From the NCBI GenBank assembly GCA_002428965.1, contig DIYI01000007.1:37461-101460 (forward strand): a DNA stretch of 64,000 nt, read 5' to 3'. The notes under the pieces were generated by a model. That model saw nothing but the letters and a program-made list of their open reading frames with translations, was not told the DNA's origin and ran no database searches. Numbering within the stretch: position 1 is the stretch's first letter; every line of letters starts with the position of its first letter. The translations under genes were made by a program, and so were the position numbers. This document shows, piece by piece, positions 54,301 to 63,394 of the stretch. This DNA comes from Jejuia sp. UBA6058 (lineage in GTDB: Bacteria; Bacteroidota; Bacteroidia; Flavobacteriales; Flavobacteriaceae).

Positions 54301-54533
54301 ATATCAATTCCAGATTCATCTACGTTGGAAAACGTATTTGATAATGTGCCAGGAGACCAACCATACTCATTAGAGGCTGTTGGAAAGGTAGACCAAATTA
54401 GATTAAAATTGTTTCCACAATTTGGAGTTTGGTGAAGCTGCGCAGGCAGTTCACAAACGAAAAGAAACAGTATAATTTTACAAACGTATGTTTGATTGAA
54501 AATCTTAAAAAAGAAAAATTGTGAGGGGGTCAA
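51336..54533 (-). CDS. T9SS cargo protein with LamG domain (1065 residues)
   Basis: A 1065-residue secreted protein. The only credible start is TTG at 54533: an in-frame stop lies a few codons upstream and no ATG comes near. A hydrophobic leader (about 16-32) precedes a beta-rich domain, then a LamG/concanavalin-type domain (about 240-400, with FDGVDDFINRDS, WNHVAISYNGTTGEVLLYLNGEKIW). The central and C-terminal module (about 560-950) is shared with the large neighbour upstream (YDYWSSPVG, ADYWIWK, VGEGFTMKGPG, NDYLLGNPYPSAIDA, RYIPVGQGFYVSA). The last 80 residues (IEMFNILGQSLF, YVVKIKIKFGTATKKIAIN) form the type A T9SS sorting domain. It is probably exported and anchored to the surface; the ligand is unknown. 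Confidence 0.88.
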   Translation of the reverse strand: MTPSQFFFFKIFNQTYVCKIILFLFVCELPAQLHQTPNCGNNFNLIWSTFPTASNEYGWSPGTLSNTFSNVDESGIDMSISFEGETSTLGFWAGQTPKIGSQSSYMYKGIDLLTNGFEKDGIFCNISFSKPIYALSFDIHHINFYDANGDKYIITGVNGDGETIYPQFTKSQYPTYEIDELTGTVNAVANLTSGENPIIGVNFANDQLIKSIRIQWLDCEACSPKKPHATGFGNFSFCTPQVLGFDGVDDFINRDSFLGGKLESTMMAWIKPDTKSYSGAIMGQVNFRLFINENRKLQAFIKTESGEEIKTPELENGTINNGIWNHVAISYNGTTGEVLLYLNGEKIWQYNFGKTNIPLLNSEDWNTNYSFEIGRHPELKSHHFNGSINECRVYNKALTQEQLQYQIYQRINNKNERVSGEIIPKDIEGLNWNDLLLYYQMKPSNTGFVEDLSNNAMDGKLNNMQITQEYSAPIPYKSKATSNGNWNDIDNWVNGHSLNIDNIPEFAIVETNGHFDIESRTALLGLIINQGSSINVKNNSGLYNSEYLKLNGELYLQEDSQLLQLDKSVLDITSSGILRKDLYGNADNYTYDYWSSPVGFQNSNLNNHSYSVNSVFDEVTFLETGYDGFPVPLSIADYWIWKFCNAQSDFFTSWQQVGSTGEVHVGEGFTMKGPGSGDITAKQKYTLSGKPNNGTITRNVALDNDYLLGNPYPSAIDAVKFLQDNKETLNGSLYFWKHWAGGTHEATGYQGGYATYSLAGSLPAVIKGDITVEKEMMSLNSVPNRYIPVGQGFYVSAMKNGTIEFNNNQRVFDIPYSQGTVSNDENQPRKIDTNKEEDSRLKIRIRLNSANNLNRQLLLTIDENTTSEVDWGYDSKSIDNQMDDMYWLINNEKYVIQATDRLQEESSIPIGIHTNKSGFNTIILDAIENNKNDLDIFIYDKASNKYHNLSQSDFKIFLDQGEYLDRFEIRFSNTSETLSTNNSTEDKGVDFYYSQDERSFIIENKSSETIESIEMFNILGQSLFCLKLNTNRNYLQYKIPEQISGTYVVKIKIKFGTATKKIAIN

Positions 54534-54590
54534 TTTATGGTTGATTTAAGGTTAATTGCGAATTCTTACTTATTAATATTACTAAAATTT

Positions 54591-54625
54591 AAAAAGCTAG
54601 GAAAATAGCTTTCCCTAGCTTTTTT
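54591..54625 (-). terminator. Intrinsic terminator of the large T9SS gene
   Basis: AAAAAGCTAGG and CCTAGCTTTTTT form a stem with an 11-base loop. On the minus strand it follows the stop of the 2806-residue gene by 5 bases. Read-through or a separate promoter would be needed for the next gene. Confidence 0.8.
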
Positions 54626-54629
54626 GTTT

Positions 54630-57600
54630 CTATTCAATAATTATTTTTTTAGAGTACCAAGTTTTATCTTCAAGTTGCACTTTTACAACATATACGGCAC
54701 TAGGAAGGTTTTTAACTTTATATTGAATTGTTGATTCATTTGCGTCATGATCAAATCCTGTAATAGATTGCCCGATAATATTAAAGATATTAACTCTAGT
54801 TATTTTTTCCCTATTTGGATTTTGAATAATTACACTTTCTTTCTTGTTGGAGTACAATATATCCAAATTTAAGAGAGAATTGTCATCCAAGTTTAGTGTA
54901 TTACTACTGTTATTAAAGGTTATTTCAAATCTATCATTGTAAGTTCCTGGTTGTAAGAATATTGAATAATCTCCTTGTTTCAAATCGTGATAAGTATTAA
55001 GAGATTTATCCAGTAAATAGACGCTTTGATCTTGAGGTAAGTTAATAGCTTCAGTCATTTTAATAATAATCTCTCCTTCTTGCTTAGTCTTTACGCCCAA
55101 AGGTAAAATTTGGGAACTATCAAAATTATTCACGCCTTGAATTAATAACGGCGCGCCATCCAAGTTCCAGTACATATCTTCTTCATTATTTTCAATAAGC
55201 GCAGCATCATAACCTAAATCAAAATTATTGGATGCATTGGCATCTACACCTACCAATAACTCACGATGGTAGCCTTTTGGTGAATCCAGCATTAGCCTTA
55301 TTTTTTGTCTTGAGTCTTCATTAGATTCGTTTTGGTTTCTTGCCGTTTTTTTCCCGTTAGAGCTGGTTTTCACGAATATTGAACCAGAATTTGTACCTGA
55401 TACTGCTTCTTTTTGAAAAACACGTTGACTATTTTTGATCAATACATTTCCGCCAACAATAGGTTGAGATAATCCAGTAAGCCCTGGATCATTCACTGCA
55501 GAGACGAAGAAACCTTGACCAACTGGAATATAACGTTCTGGTCTTTTAGTTCCGGCAATATAGGTGGCATTAATTCTCGCATCACTAGATATAGCCACTG
55601 TGCCACCAAGTAAGGTATATACTGCGTAGCCACCTTGATAATCTCTTAATACATGACTATTAATTGCAAAATGGTCCCAGAAATATAAAGCACCGTTTAT
55701 TACGTTATTTGTATTTGTACCACCATCGGCAGCACTTAAATTATCTAGTATGAATAGATTTGCATCTAAGGCAGAAGGGTACGGGTTTCCTATTAAATAA
55801 TCATTATCTACTGTAATTGGTAAGCTAAAATCACCATTATTAGGTTGTCCTACAAATTCGTAATCTTGGTCAGGAGAACCAACTCCTGGACCTTTCATAG
55901 TAAAGCCTTCACCTACTTGTATAGGTGATGAGCTTCTTAAATGTTGCCACTGTGCATATTGATCATAAGGTAAGTTAGAATATTTCCAAATCCAATAATC
56001 TGCTATTGTTACTGGTGAAGCAGAACCATTATAGCCTGATGATGTAAAATTAACATTGTTAAATACACTGGCCACAGTATAATTTGAATTACTTGTTGGC
56101 GAAACTGGTGAGCACCAATAATTATAAATATAGGTATTTGCCGTTCCTTGTTGATTGCGCTCAAGAGTTCCAGTACTTGTGTTATCAAAGTCACTTTCGT
56201 CTGTTTGTACAAGTTGAGACTCTCCTTCTAAATCTATGGTACCGTCAAGTTTTAGATAATGTGTTACTGTTAATCCGATACCATCATTTGTTGCCGTGTT
56301 ACCATTAACTTGTAAATCACCACTGTTTATAATTAGTGCTTTTACAGAACAATTTCTAGTTCTAACTGCAGTAGCCGATGCTCCTAAATAAGTGTCATGA
56401 TTTATCTCAACAATATTCCAATCAATTGGAGTTGTACCATCTACAATTGATAAGGAGTTGGGTAAAGACTGTACAGCGTTGTTCAACCAGGTACCAGATG
56501 CATCCCAAGAACCGTCTGCTTGCGTCTGATAGGGTAGTGGTGCTGTCTGGTAGTCTACAGTATTTAAATTTCTTAAAGCACCTTGAATGTTATTACCAGA
56601 CATATCATCTGTATTTGTATAGGTATACACAGACATTGGATAATAGCCTGCTAAATCAGTCCAAGGTATAGTGCTAATTTCGTTTTTTGTAATTGTGGTT
56701 GGTATAACATCTCCATACTCTAGTGCTAGAGTTCCATCGTTTATAAGTTCTTGATTCATCATATATCGCAACTGCTCTTCACCTAAAGCGGTATTCCAAA
56801 CTCTTACCTCATCAATATTTCCTGCAAAAAAGTTTGTAGTATTAGGATCAAAACCGTCAGCAGCTGCAATTAAAAACTTTTGTGATGTTGCTGTTGGAGC
56901 GGGGAATGATGCACCTGTTGTATCTTCCACACCATCAATATATAAGGAGGCATTACCGCTATTGTAAACGACTGCAACATGATGCCACATATTCTCAGGA
57001 ATAATTACTGAAGATGTTAAAGAAGCTGCTGCACCATTTAAAGAAAACAGCAATCTGCCAGAACCGTCAATAGCAAAATCATAACCTTCACTATTAGCTG
57101 CATTTCGTTTTGAAATAATAGAAGCATTAACAGTGCCTGTATCTCTTTTAATCCATGCAGAAATGGTAAATTCAGTAGTATTTAAATCTAAATTATCATC
57201 CATATCTACATAGTCTACTGCACCATCAAAATACACAGAACGTTCAACTACAATTTGTGGAGCATAACCAAATGTGATGTATTTTGTACTATTGAAATCA
57301 TAATCTGTTTCTAAGTTTCCACTACCGTCAGATGTCATAACTCTATAATCTGCGGTTGGATCGAAAACTCCTGTATCTGAAATAAACATGTAATAATTAC
57401 CAGGAGGTGTAATATTTCTAATTGCATTTTCAGGTATTCTCACTTTACATGATGGAATATCTCCTCCAGTTTCAACAACTTTCCATACACGTTGCATGGC
57501 AACAAATGATACTGGCGTTGAAAGTCCAGAAATACCAGAACTCATATCTACATTTATTGCAGAAGCAGCTAAATTTAGATTTGCACCATTATTACCCCAA

Positions 57601-60600
57601 ACTAAAAATTCTCTATCATTAAATGTTGTGGTGTTAGTGCTAACATTGATGCTGTTTGTATCATAAATATCAGATAAACCAATAGATAAAACACCTTCAA
57701 TTGGGCCTGTGCCGTCTGTTGCATCATTAGAGCTACTTGATTGTTTTTGAAGTAGTTCTGAAGCATCGTCTCTACCAATCCCAGCAACATCATAGTTATA
57801 TCCTGAGTTAACTGATGTATCCCATATTACTGTGTTTTGAGAGTCTATATAATCTCTATCATTTAAGTTAACAGCTGTTGTGCTGCCCGTATCGTGCAAA
57901 GTAATACCATACTTTAAACATAAGGCAGATAATACTTTATGCTGATTCGTTGTTGAGTTAGTTTCAGAATAACTTAATACTTCACTTATTTTTCCATCAA
58001 AATAAGTATCGAATGGGTGTCCGTTTAAAGAAATTCTACCACTACCAAGAGCGAAATATGAGTTTAAAAACTCATTGAAAGGTAGTGTTTCAAAAGTAGA
58101 TGATGTTTCCCCAGTTTCATTATCAATTCTTATTCCGTTCTTGTAAATTTCAGTGGAGTTATCAGATGCATTATTTTTAATGTTAAAAACAATAACCTCA
58201 CTATCATAAGAATCAGTTGCACTTGAATATGTTCTTCCGTATGATCCACCAGGAGCCGTTCCTGAAGTTAATGATCCTGGTACGGTACTAACCATATGAT
58301 TTACCATTGAATCGTAATTTGTAAATCTTTGAGAACCAGCGCCAAAGAATAAGCCAGTACCATCACTATGCATAGTTTCATTAGCGTATCTTCCAGATAA
58401 AGGTGCTTGAGTGTTGGATAGTTGTCTATCTATTATTCCGTCAGTTTTAAGTACTATAAAATAGTCTTTAGAGTAAAATCCACCTTTCCCTTTCATTACA
58501 TCTTGATCTGCCTTAACAAAATCTACGTAAGGATTAAAATTGATATTACCTGAAGCGTTATCGTAAAAAATAGGACTATTAGTTGATACACTAATTGCAT
58601 CATTATCTTGAGCTTGATCGTTCCAAGTGGAGATGTCTGTTCCGTCAGTTACTGTCCCAATTTCCGAGTCTGCTTTTAACCATAGTTTTAAGTTATTAGT
58701 AACACCACCGGGAGCATATGATGGATCGGCAAATGGAGTGTACGGATCTCCTTTAATAAACACGTTATCAAAATTAAATCCATCACCGTTTGCGGTTTGA
58801 CTTGCAAAATATACTCTGAATTGTACGGTTGGCTGGTTATCCAAAGCTGTAGGTAATTCTATAACTGCTTCATCAAAGTTATTTCTTCCTGCTTCTGGTG
58901 ATGTATTATTATCCCCACTCCAACCGTTTATACTTCCTAAAGCAGTAACACTTGCAGAGTCATACCAGTGTGTTCCAGATCCTGTTGCCCCTAAAGTTGT
59001 CCAAGTTGATCCATTAGTAGTATATTCTATAATTGCACCATCAGCAGTGTCTGTAATATACCTTACATCAATACTAAATTCTAGGTTGTAAAATCCAGTT
59101 AAATCTATTATAGGGCTTGTAACATATGTTGAAGTGTTATTAGCGTAATTATTGTAAGAACTCGTATACCAATAGCTAGATTCTCCAACTTCACTAGTAT
59201 TTGTGCCGTATGCCCATGTTGAACCAGAACCAGTATTTGACATGGTCCATCCTCCATCATTATTATCAAAATTTTCATAATATATGGTATAAGTAGGCGG
59301 GCCACTAATACCTGTGCCATGTATATCGAATGTGTATGTACCTTCGTCTGCATCGTCATTGGCAATTGTTACTGTAGCGGTTCTAAGCCCTACAGCACTA
59401 GGATCGAAAGTAATTTCAAATGTTGTACTTCCACCAGCAGCGATATTATTGCTTGGAATTGTTGAAACTGTAAAGTCGGCAGCATGCGTTCCTGAGAGTG
59501 AAACGTATGGAGAGCCTGCCGTCAATAACAGATTGGTCAACGAACCAAGATTCTCGATTATAAATGTACTTGTTGAAGTGCCAGATACCGCTAGGACGTT
59601 TCCAAAATCGGTATTATCAGTTGTTGTTGGTGTAACATCGCCCGAGGTAATGGTATTACCGAGACCTGTTACATTAATTTCTTGTATTGTTGTGGTTCCT
59701 GTACCTTGAATATTAAAAGTATATGGATTTTCATCACCATCATCATTTGCAATACTTATAGTCGCTGTTCTTAGCCCAGTTGCACTAGGATTGAATGTAA
59801 TATCAAATGTGGTGGTGCTTGATGTCGCGATTGATGAAGATGGAATTGCAGTTATGCTAAAATCTCCCGCATTAGTACCGCCAATTGTAACGTATGGTGA
59901 TGCTCCTGTTAGATTTAATGTTGAAGTACCTGTATTTTCAATAGTAAAGGTATGCACTACCGTTTCTACTGTTACATCACTATTACCAAAATCAGTATCA
60001 TCAGTTACATCCGGTGTAGTATCCCCATTTGCAATACTATTAGTGTTTCCTTGAATATCTATTTCCGGACTTGGACCACTAGATGTTACTACTATTGAAT
60101 AATCTTCAACTTCACCATCATAACCAGTATCACAAGAACCTGGAGAACTGTTATACCTTGCTGCTACACGCATCCGTGTTGTCCCTAAAGTTGCTCCAGC
60201 TGGAACCGTAATGTTTAATGGAGAGGCAGATGTTGCACCCGTAGGTGAAGCATTAGTATTCCCCATATCAAAGGCTTCGTTAGCGTCTAGAAAATCTCCA
60301 TCTTGATTCCAATCTATCCACACAAAGGCGTATGTGTTGAAACCTCCATCGGTATTTACTTCAACAGTTAAGTTATAAGATGAAGATTGTGTAAGAGTAG
60401 TACTTATAGCTGTAAAATCTTCATAAGCATTATCTGTATTGTCTGTATCAGAATTATCGATTGTATTTAAAACTACTCTATGTACTCCGGTTAAAAAAGA
60501 AGTGTTTCCGTTTGCAGTACAATAGCTAGCAGCTGTTCCAGTTCCCTGAATATCGAAAGTATAGGGGTTTTCGTCACCATCGTCATTAGCAATAGAAATA

Positions 60601-63050
60601 GTTGCAGTTCTTAAACCAATAGCACTGGGGTCAAAAGTAATCGTAAATGTTGTACTTCCAGAAGTTGCAATTGGAGTTGTTGGGTTAGCTGTTATTGTGA
60701 AATCTGCAGCGTTTGCGCCTGATATAGATATGTATGGAGAGGCATCAGTTAAATTTAAGACAGCAGAACCTAAGTTTTGAATTGTAAATGTACGTGCAGC
60801 TGTTCCACTTGCAGCTACAACATTGCCAAAATCTGTATCATCTGCAGTTGATGGGGTTGTATCTCCATCTGCAATATTTGTCCCATTGCCTTGAATGTTA
60901 ATTTCGGGAGCAGGAGTAAAAGAAGACCCTTGAACAACAAATGTGTAAGGGTTTTCATCACTATCATCATTGGCTATAGAAATAGTTGCTTGGGCGTTTG
61001 TAATATCAACAGTAGGAGCGAAGCGCACCACAAAAGTTAGATCTGCACCACCACTAGTTATAGAACTTGCACTTGGTTGTGTAAGAATGCTAAAAGCAGC
61101 ATTTCCGCTAATAGTAACATCAGGTGCACCAGTTAAATTTAAAGTAGCTATTCCTGTATTTTGAATTGTGAAGGTGCGGTCTAGAGTTGTAGCATTCGCA
61201 ATTGAACCAAATTCAGTGTCGTCTGTTGTAACTGGCGTAGTGTCTCCATCTGCTATGTCGTTTCCGTTTCCTTGAATATTAATCTCAGGTTCAGGCGTAA
61301 ATGATGATCCCTGTACCACAAAAGTATATGGGTTTTCATCACTATCATCATTTGCAATAGAAATTGTAGCTTGAGCATTAGTAACATCAACGGTAGGAGC
61401 GAACCTTACGACAAATGTTAAATCACCTCCGCCGCTAGCAATTGAGCTCGCACTTGGTTGTGTAAGAATGCTAAAAGCAGCATTTCCACTAATAGCAATA
61501 TCAGGTGCGCCAGTTAAGTTCAAAGTGCCTGTTCCTGTATTTTGAATGGTAAAGGTGTGATCTAAATTTGTAGCATTCGCAATTGAACCAAATTCAGTGT
61601 CGTCTGTCGCAACTGGTGTAGTATCTCCATCTACTATGTTATTGCCGTTACCCTGAATGTTAATTTCAGGTGTAGGCGTGAAAGAGGATCCCTGTACCAC
61701 GAAAGTATATGGATTCTCATCACTATCATCATTTGCAATAGAAATTGTAGCTTGAGCATTAGTAACATCAACAGTAGGAGCGAACCTTACGACAAATGTT
61801 AAATCACTTCCACCACTAGCAATACTACTTGCACTCGGTTGGGTTAAAATACTAAACGCTGCATTACCACTAATAGTAACATCAGGTGCACCAGTTAAAT
61901 TTAAAGTAGCTGTTCCTGTATTTTGAATGGTGAACGTGTGGTCTAAAGTTGTAGCATTCGCAATTGAACCAAATTCAGTGTCATCTGTCGCTACAGGAGT
62001 TGTATCACCATCTGCTATGTCGTTTCCGTTTCCTTGTATGTTTATTTCAGGTAAAGCAACAGAGGCTATTACATTTATTGTATAGTCCTCTACTTCACCA
62101 TCATAACCTGTATCACAGGAGCCTGGATCTGTATTATATCTTGCAGCTACTCGCATTCGTGTTGTCCCTAGGGTTGCAGTAGCAGGTGCTGTAACACTGA
62201 AAGGAGTTACAGGAAGTGTACCAATTGGATCAGTATTGGTGTCACCCATATCATAGGATTCATTAGCATCTAGAAAATCCCCATCTTGATTCCAGTCAAT
62301 CCAAACAAAAGCATGAGTTGTAAAGCCACCATCAGTGTCAATTTCTAAGGATAGGTTATGGCTTGAAGATTGCATTACAGTGGTACTAATAGCTGTAAAA
62401 TCTTCATAAGGGTTATCAGTGTTATCTGTATCTGAATTATCAATGGTATTAAAAATTACTCTTGAAACCCCAGTATCAAAAGATGTATTACCGCTTGCAG
62501 AACAATATGTTGTACCAGAGTAACCTTCAATAAGAACTTCGTCAATAAAGTTTCTTTCATTAGTGTTATTTGTATTATTGATTATTCTGAATTGGGCATT
62601 TACTGGAAAGGTGTAAGTTCCCGTAGTTAATGAAAATGAAAAGCTATGTGGGTTAGCGTTCCCTGTAGTAGTAAATTCTGTTCCTCGTCTGTATTGTTGC
62701 AATAGAATCCAAGAGGTTCCATCAAAGTATTCTAAGTTAACCCCTTCGCCAGTATCTACATTACCATTTGCTTTATGACAAAAAGAAAAATCAACTTGAG
62801 TGTACAAAGTCAAATCTAGAGCTGAAGAAGTCATAATGGCAGAAGTATTCTGCCTCATTCTTATGGAACGCGTTCCTCCGCAAGAAGGATTAACATTGTT
62901 TATTCTGGCTGAATTTCCAGAAAGTGTCCAAATACCTGTTCCAGATTCGAAATCTTCGTAATCAATAGTAACTTGAGAGTTTGCTATTAATGGGCATAAA
63001 ATACCCATTAATAGCATGTAAAAACTCAGTGAGAGGTTAAGTTTTTTCAT
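54630..63050 (-). CDS. Very large T9SS cargo protein with GEVED, choice-of-anchor-D and LamG domains
   Basis: A 2806-residue secreted protein. After a signal peptide (1-26) and an N-terminal MAM-like beta-sandwich (about 28-178), the order is: GEVED domain (182-330), four choice-of-anchor-D (HYDIN-like) units (333-840), a second GEVED (843-990), two more anchor-D units (993-1243), a second beta-sandwich (1250-1437), a DUF8202-like and LamG-type region (1443-2096), the C-terminal module shared with the 1065-residue neighbour, and the type A sorting domain (2726-2806). GEVED shows in FVWIDWNQDGDFLDANE, present twice. There is no catalytic motif I recognise, so adhesion or substrate binding is likely. 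A consensus promoter lies upstream. Confidence 0.9.
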   Translation of the reverse strand: MKKLNLSLSFYMLLMGILCPLIANSQVTIDYEDFESGTGIWTLSGNSARINNVNPSCGGTRSIRMRQNTSAIMTSSALDLTLYTQVDFSFCHKANGNVDTGEGVNLEYFDGTSWILLQQYRRGTEFTTTGNANPHSFSFSLTTGTYTFPVNAQFRIINNTNNTNERNFIDEVLIEGYSGTTYCSASGNTSFDTGVSRVIFNTIDNSDTDNTDNPYEDFTAISTTVMQSSSHNLSLEIDTDGGFTTHAFVWIDWNQDGDFLDANESYDMGDTNTDPIGTLPVTPFSVTAPATATLGTTRMRVAARYNTDPGSCDTGYDGEVEDYTINVIASVALPEINIQGNGNDIADGDTTPVATDDTEFGSIANATTLDHTFTIQNTGTATLNLTGAPDVTISGNAAFSILTQPSASSIASGGSDLTFVVRFAPTVDVTNAQATISIANDDSDENPYTFVVQGSSFTPTPEINIQGNGNNIVDGDTTPVATDDTEFGSIANATNLDHTFTIQNTGTGTLNLTGAPDIAISGNAAFSILTQPSASSIASGGGDLTFVVRFAPTVDVTNAQATISIANDDSDENPYTFVVQGSSFTPEPEINIQGNGNDIADGDTTPVTTDDTEFGSIANATTLDRTFTIQNTGIATLNLTGAPDVTISGNAAFSILTQPSASSITSGGADLTFVVRFAPTVDITNAQATISIANDDSDENPYTFVVQGSSFTPAPEINIQGNGTNIADGDTTPSTADDTDFGNVVAASGTAARTFTIQNLGSAVLNLTDASPYISISGANAADFTITANPTTPIATSGSTTFTITFDPSAIGLRTATISIANDDGDENPYTFDIQGTGTAASYCTANGNTSFLTGVHRVVLNTIDNSDTDNTDNAYEDFTAISTTLTQSSSYNLTVEVNTDGGFNTYAFVWIDWNQDGDFLDANEAFDMGNTNASPTGATSASPLNITVPAGATLGTTRMRVAARYNSSPGSCDTGYDGEVEDYSIVVTSSGPSPEIDIQGNTNSIANGDTTPDVTDDTDFGNSDVTVETVVHTFTIENTGTSTLNLTGASPYVTIGGTNAGDFSITAIPSSSIATSSTTTFDITFNPSATGLRTATISIANDDGDENPYTFNIQGTGTTTIQEINVTGLGNTITSGDVTPTTTDNTDFGNVLAVSGTSTSTFIIENLGSLTNLLLTAGSPYVSLSGTHAADFTVSTIPSNNIAAGGSTTFEITFDPSAVGLRTATVTIANDDADEGTYTFDIHGTGISGPPTYTIYYENFDNNDGGWTMSNTGSGSTWAYGTNTSEVGESSYWYTSSYNNYANNTSTYVTSPIIDLTGFYNLEFSIDVRYITDTADGAIIEYTTNGSTWTTLGATGSGTHWYDSASVTALGSINGWSGDNNTSPEAGRNNFDEAVIELPTALDNQPTVQFRVYFASQTANGDGFNFDNVFIKGDPYTPFADPSYAPGGVTNNLKLWLKADSEIGTVTDGTDISTWNDQAQDNDAISVSTNSPIFYDNASGNINFNPYVDFVKADQDVMKGKGGFYSKDYFIVLKTDGIIDRQLSNTQAPLSGRYANETMHSDGTGLFFGAGSQRFTNYDSMVNHMVSTVPGSLTSGTAPGGSYGRTYSSATDSYDSEVIVFNIKNNASDNSTEIYKNGIRIDNETGETSSTFETLPFNEFLNSYFALGSGRISLNGHPFDTYFDGKISEVLSYSETNSTTNQHKVLSALCLKYGITLHDTGSTTAVNLNDRDYIDSQNTVIWDTSVNSGYNYDVAGIGRDDASELLQKQSSSSNDATDGTGPIEGVLSIGLSDIYDTNSINVSTNTTTFNDREFLVWGNNGANLNLAASAINVDMSSGISGLSTPVSFVAMQRVWKVVETGGDIPSCKVRIPENAIRNITPPGNYYMFISDTGVFDPTADYRVMTSDGSGNLETDYDFNSTKYITFGYAPQIVVERSVYFDGAVDYVDMDDNLDLNTTEFTISAWIKRDTGTVNASIISKRNAANSEGYDFAIDGSGRLLFSLNGAAASLTSSVIIPENMWHHVAVVYNSGNASLYIDGVEDTTGASFPAPTATSQKFLIAAADGFDPNTTNFFAGNIDEVRVWNTALGEEQLRYMMNQELINDGTLALEYGDVIPTTITKNEISTIPWTDLAGYYPMSVYTYTNTDDMSGNNIQGALRNLNTVDYQTAPLPYQTQADGSWDASGTWLNNAVQSLPNSLSIVDGTTPIDWNIVEINHDTYLGASATAVRTRNCSVKALIINSGDLQVNGNTATNDGIGLTVTHYLKLDGTIDLEGESQLVQTDESDFDNTSTGTLERNQQGTANTYIYNYWCSPVSPTSNSNYTVASVFNNVNFTSSGYNGSASPVTIADYWIWKYSNLPYDQYAQWQHLRSSSPIQVGEGFTMKGPGVGSPDQDYEFVGQPNNGDFSLPITVDNDYLIGNPYPSALDANLFILDNLSAADGGTNTNNVINGALYFWDHFAINSHVLRDYQGGYAVYTLLGGTVAISSDARINATYIAGTKRPERYIPVGQGFFVSAVNDPGLTGLSQPIVGGNVLIKNSQRVFQKEAVSGTNSGSIFVKTSSNGKKTARNQNESNEDSRQKIRLMLDSPKGYHRELLVGVDANASNNFDLGYDAALIENNEEDMYWNLDGAPLLIQGVNNFDSSQILPLGVKTKQEGEIIIKMTEAINLPQDQSVYLLDKSLNTYHDLKQGDYSIFLQPGTYNDRFEITFNNSSNTLNLDDNSLLNLDILYSNKKESVIIQNPNREKITRVNIFNIIGQSITGFDHDANESTIQYKVKNLPSAVYVVKVQLEDKTWYSKKIIIE
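60912..62054 (-). repeat. Three tandem 381-bp units within the large T9SS gene
   Basis: Landmark ATTGAACC recurs at 61201, 61582 and 61963, exactly 381 bases (127 codons) apart. Each unit encodes one choice-of-anchor-D domain beginning PEINIQGNG, and the three are almost identical in protein; a fourth, diverged copy follows. The DNA is also close to identical over long stretches. Confidence 0.9.
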
Positions 63051-63092
63051 GAGAGGTTAAGTATTAGTTTTTGGGACTAATTATGTACATTT

Positions 63093-63123
63093 CAAATGTA
63101 GATTCACACTCTTTTAAATGCAA
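63093..63123 (-). promoter_or_regulatory. Promoter of the large T9SS gene
   Basis: On the minus strand TTG (63123-63121), a 20-base spacer and TACATTTG (63100-63093) match the Bacteroidota consensus exactly. The start codon is 42 bases further on, which leaves a short 5' leader. Confidence 0.72.
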
Positions 63124-63360
63124 AAATAATCGATAAAATGCATATTAACTTAATTAAATTACTGATAATCAATATATTGCAATATTTCAATTAAATTTAA
63201 ATTGTAATCTAAATATTACCATTAATGTTAAATTGTAGGAATTAATTTTACCTCAAATAAAGTATGGATTACATGAAAAAAAGAGCAATCGTCAGATTGT
63301 ATAATCACTGTTAAAACTTTTGTTAAATATTTTTTCGAAAAAGTGCTAATAAGGAAAGAG

Positions 63361-63394
63361 ACTAGAGACTAGTTGAGATATTCTAGCCTCTAGT
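63361..63394 (-). terminator. Hairpin, likely terminator of the partial T9SS gene
   Basis: ACTAGAGACTAG (63361-63372) pairs with CTAGCCTCTAGT (63383-63394) over 12 positions with one G-T type mismatch. It starts 19 bases after the stop at 63413. The T tract after it is weak. Confidence 0.6.

Noticed and set aside
60912..62054. Repeats at 60912-62054 as a CRISPR-like or mobile array.
   Set aside because: The unit is 381 bases, in frame, and encodes a known extracellular domain; no spacers or mobility genes are present.
58000..62200. Many long plus-strand frames within the giant T9SS gene.
   Set aside because: They are antisense shadows of a repetitive low-complexity gene (Thr, Asn and Asp rich) and show no protein-like composition.
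32398..63185. Shared 13-mer TGATAATCAATAT upstream of the barrel gene (32398) and the giant T9SS gene (near 63172) as a regulatory site.
   Set aside because: The sequence is AT-rich and short, only two copies were noticed, and the positions relative to the genes differ; chance cannot be excluded.
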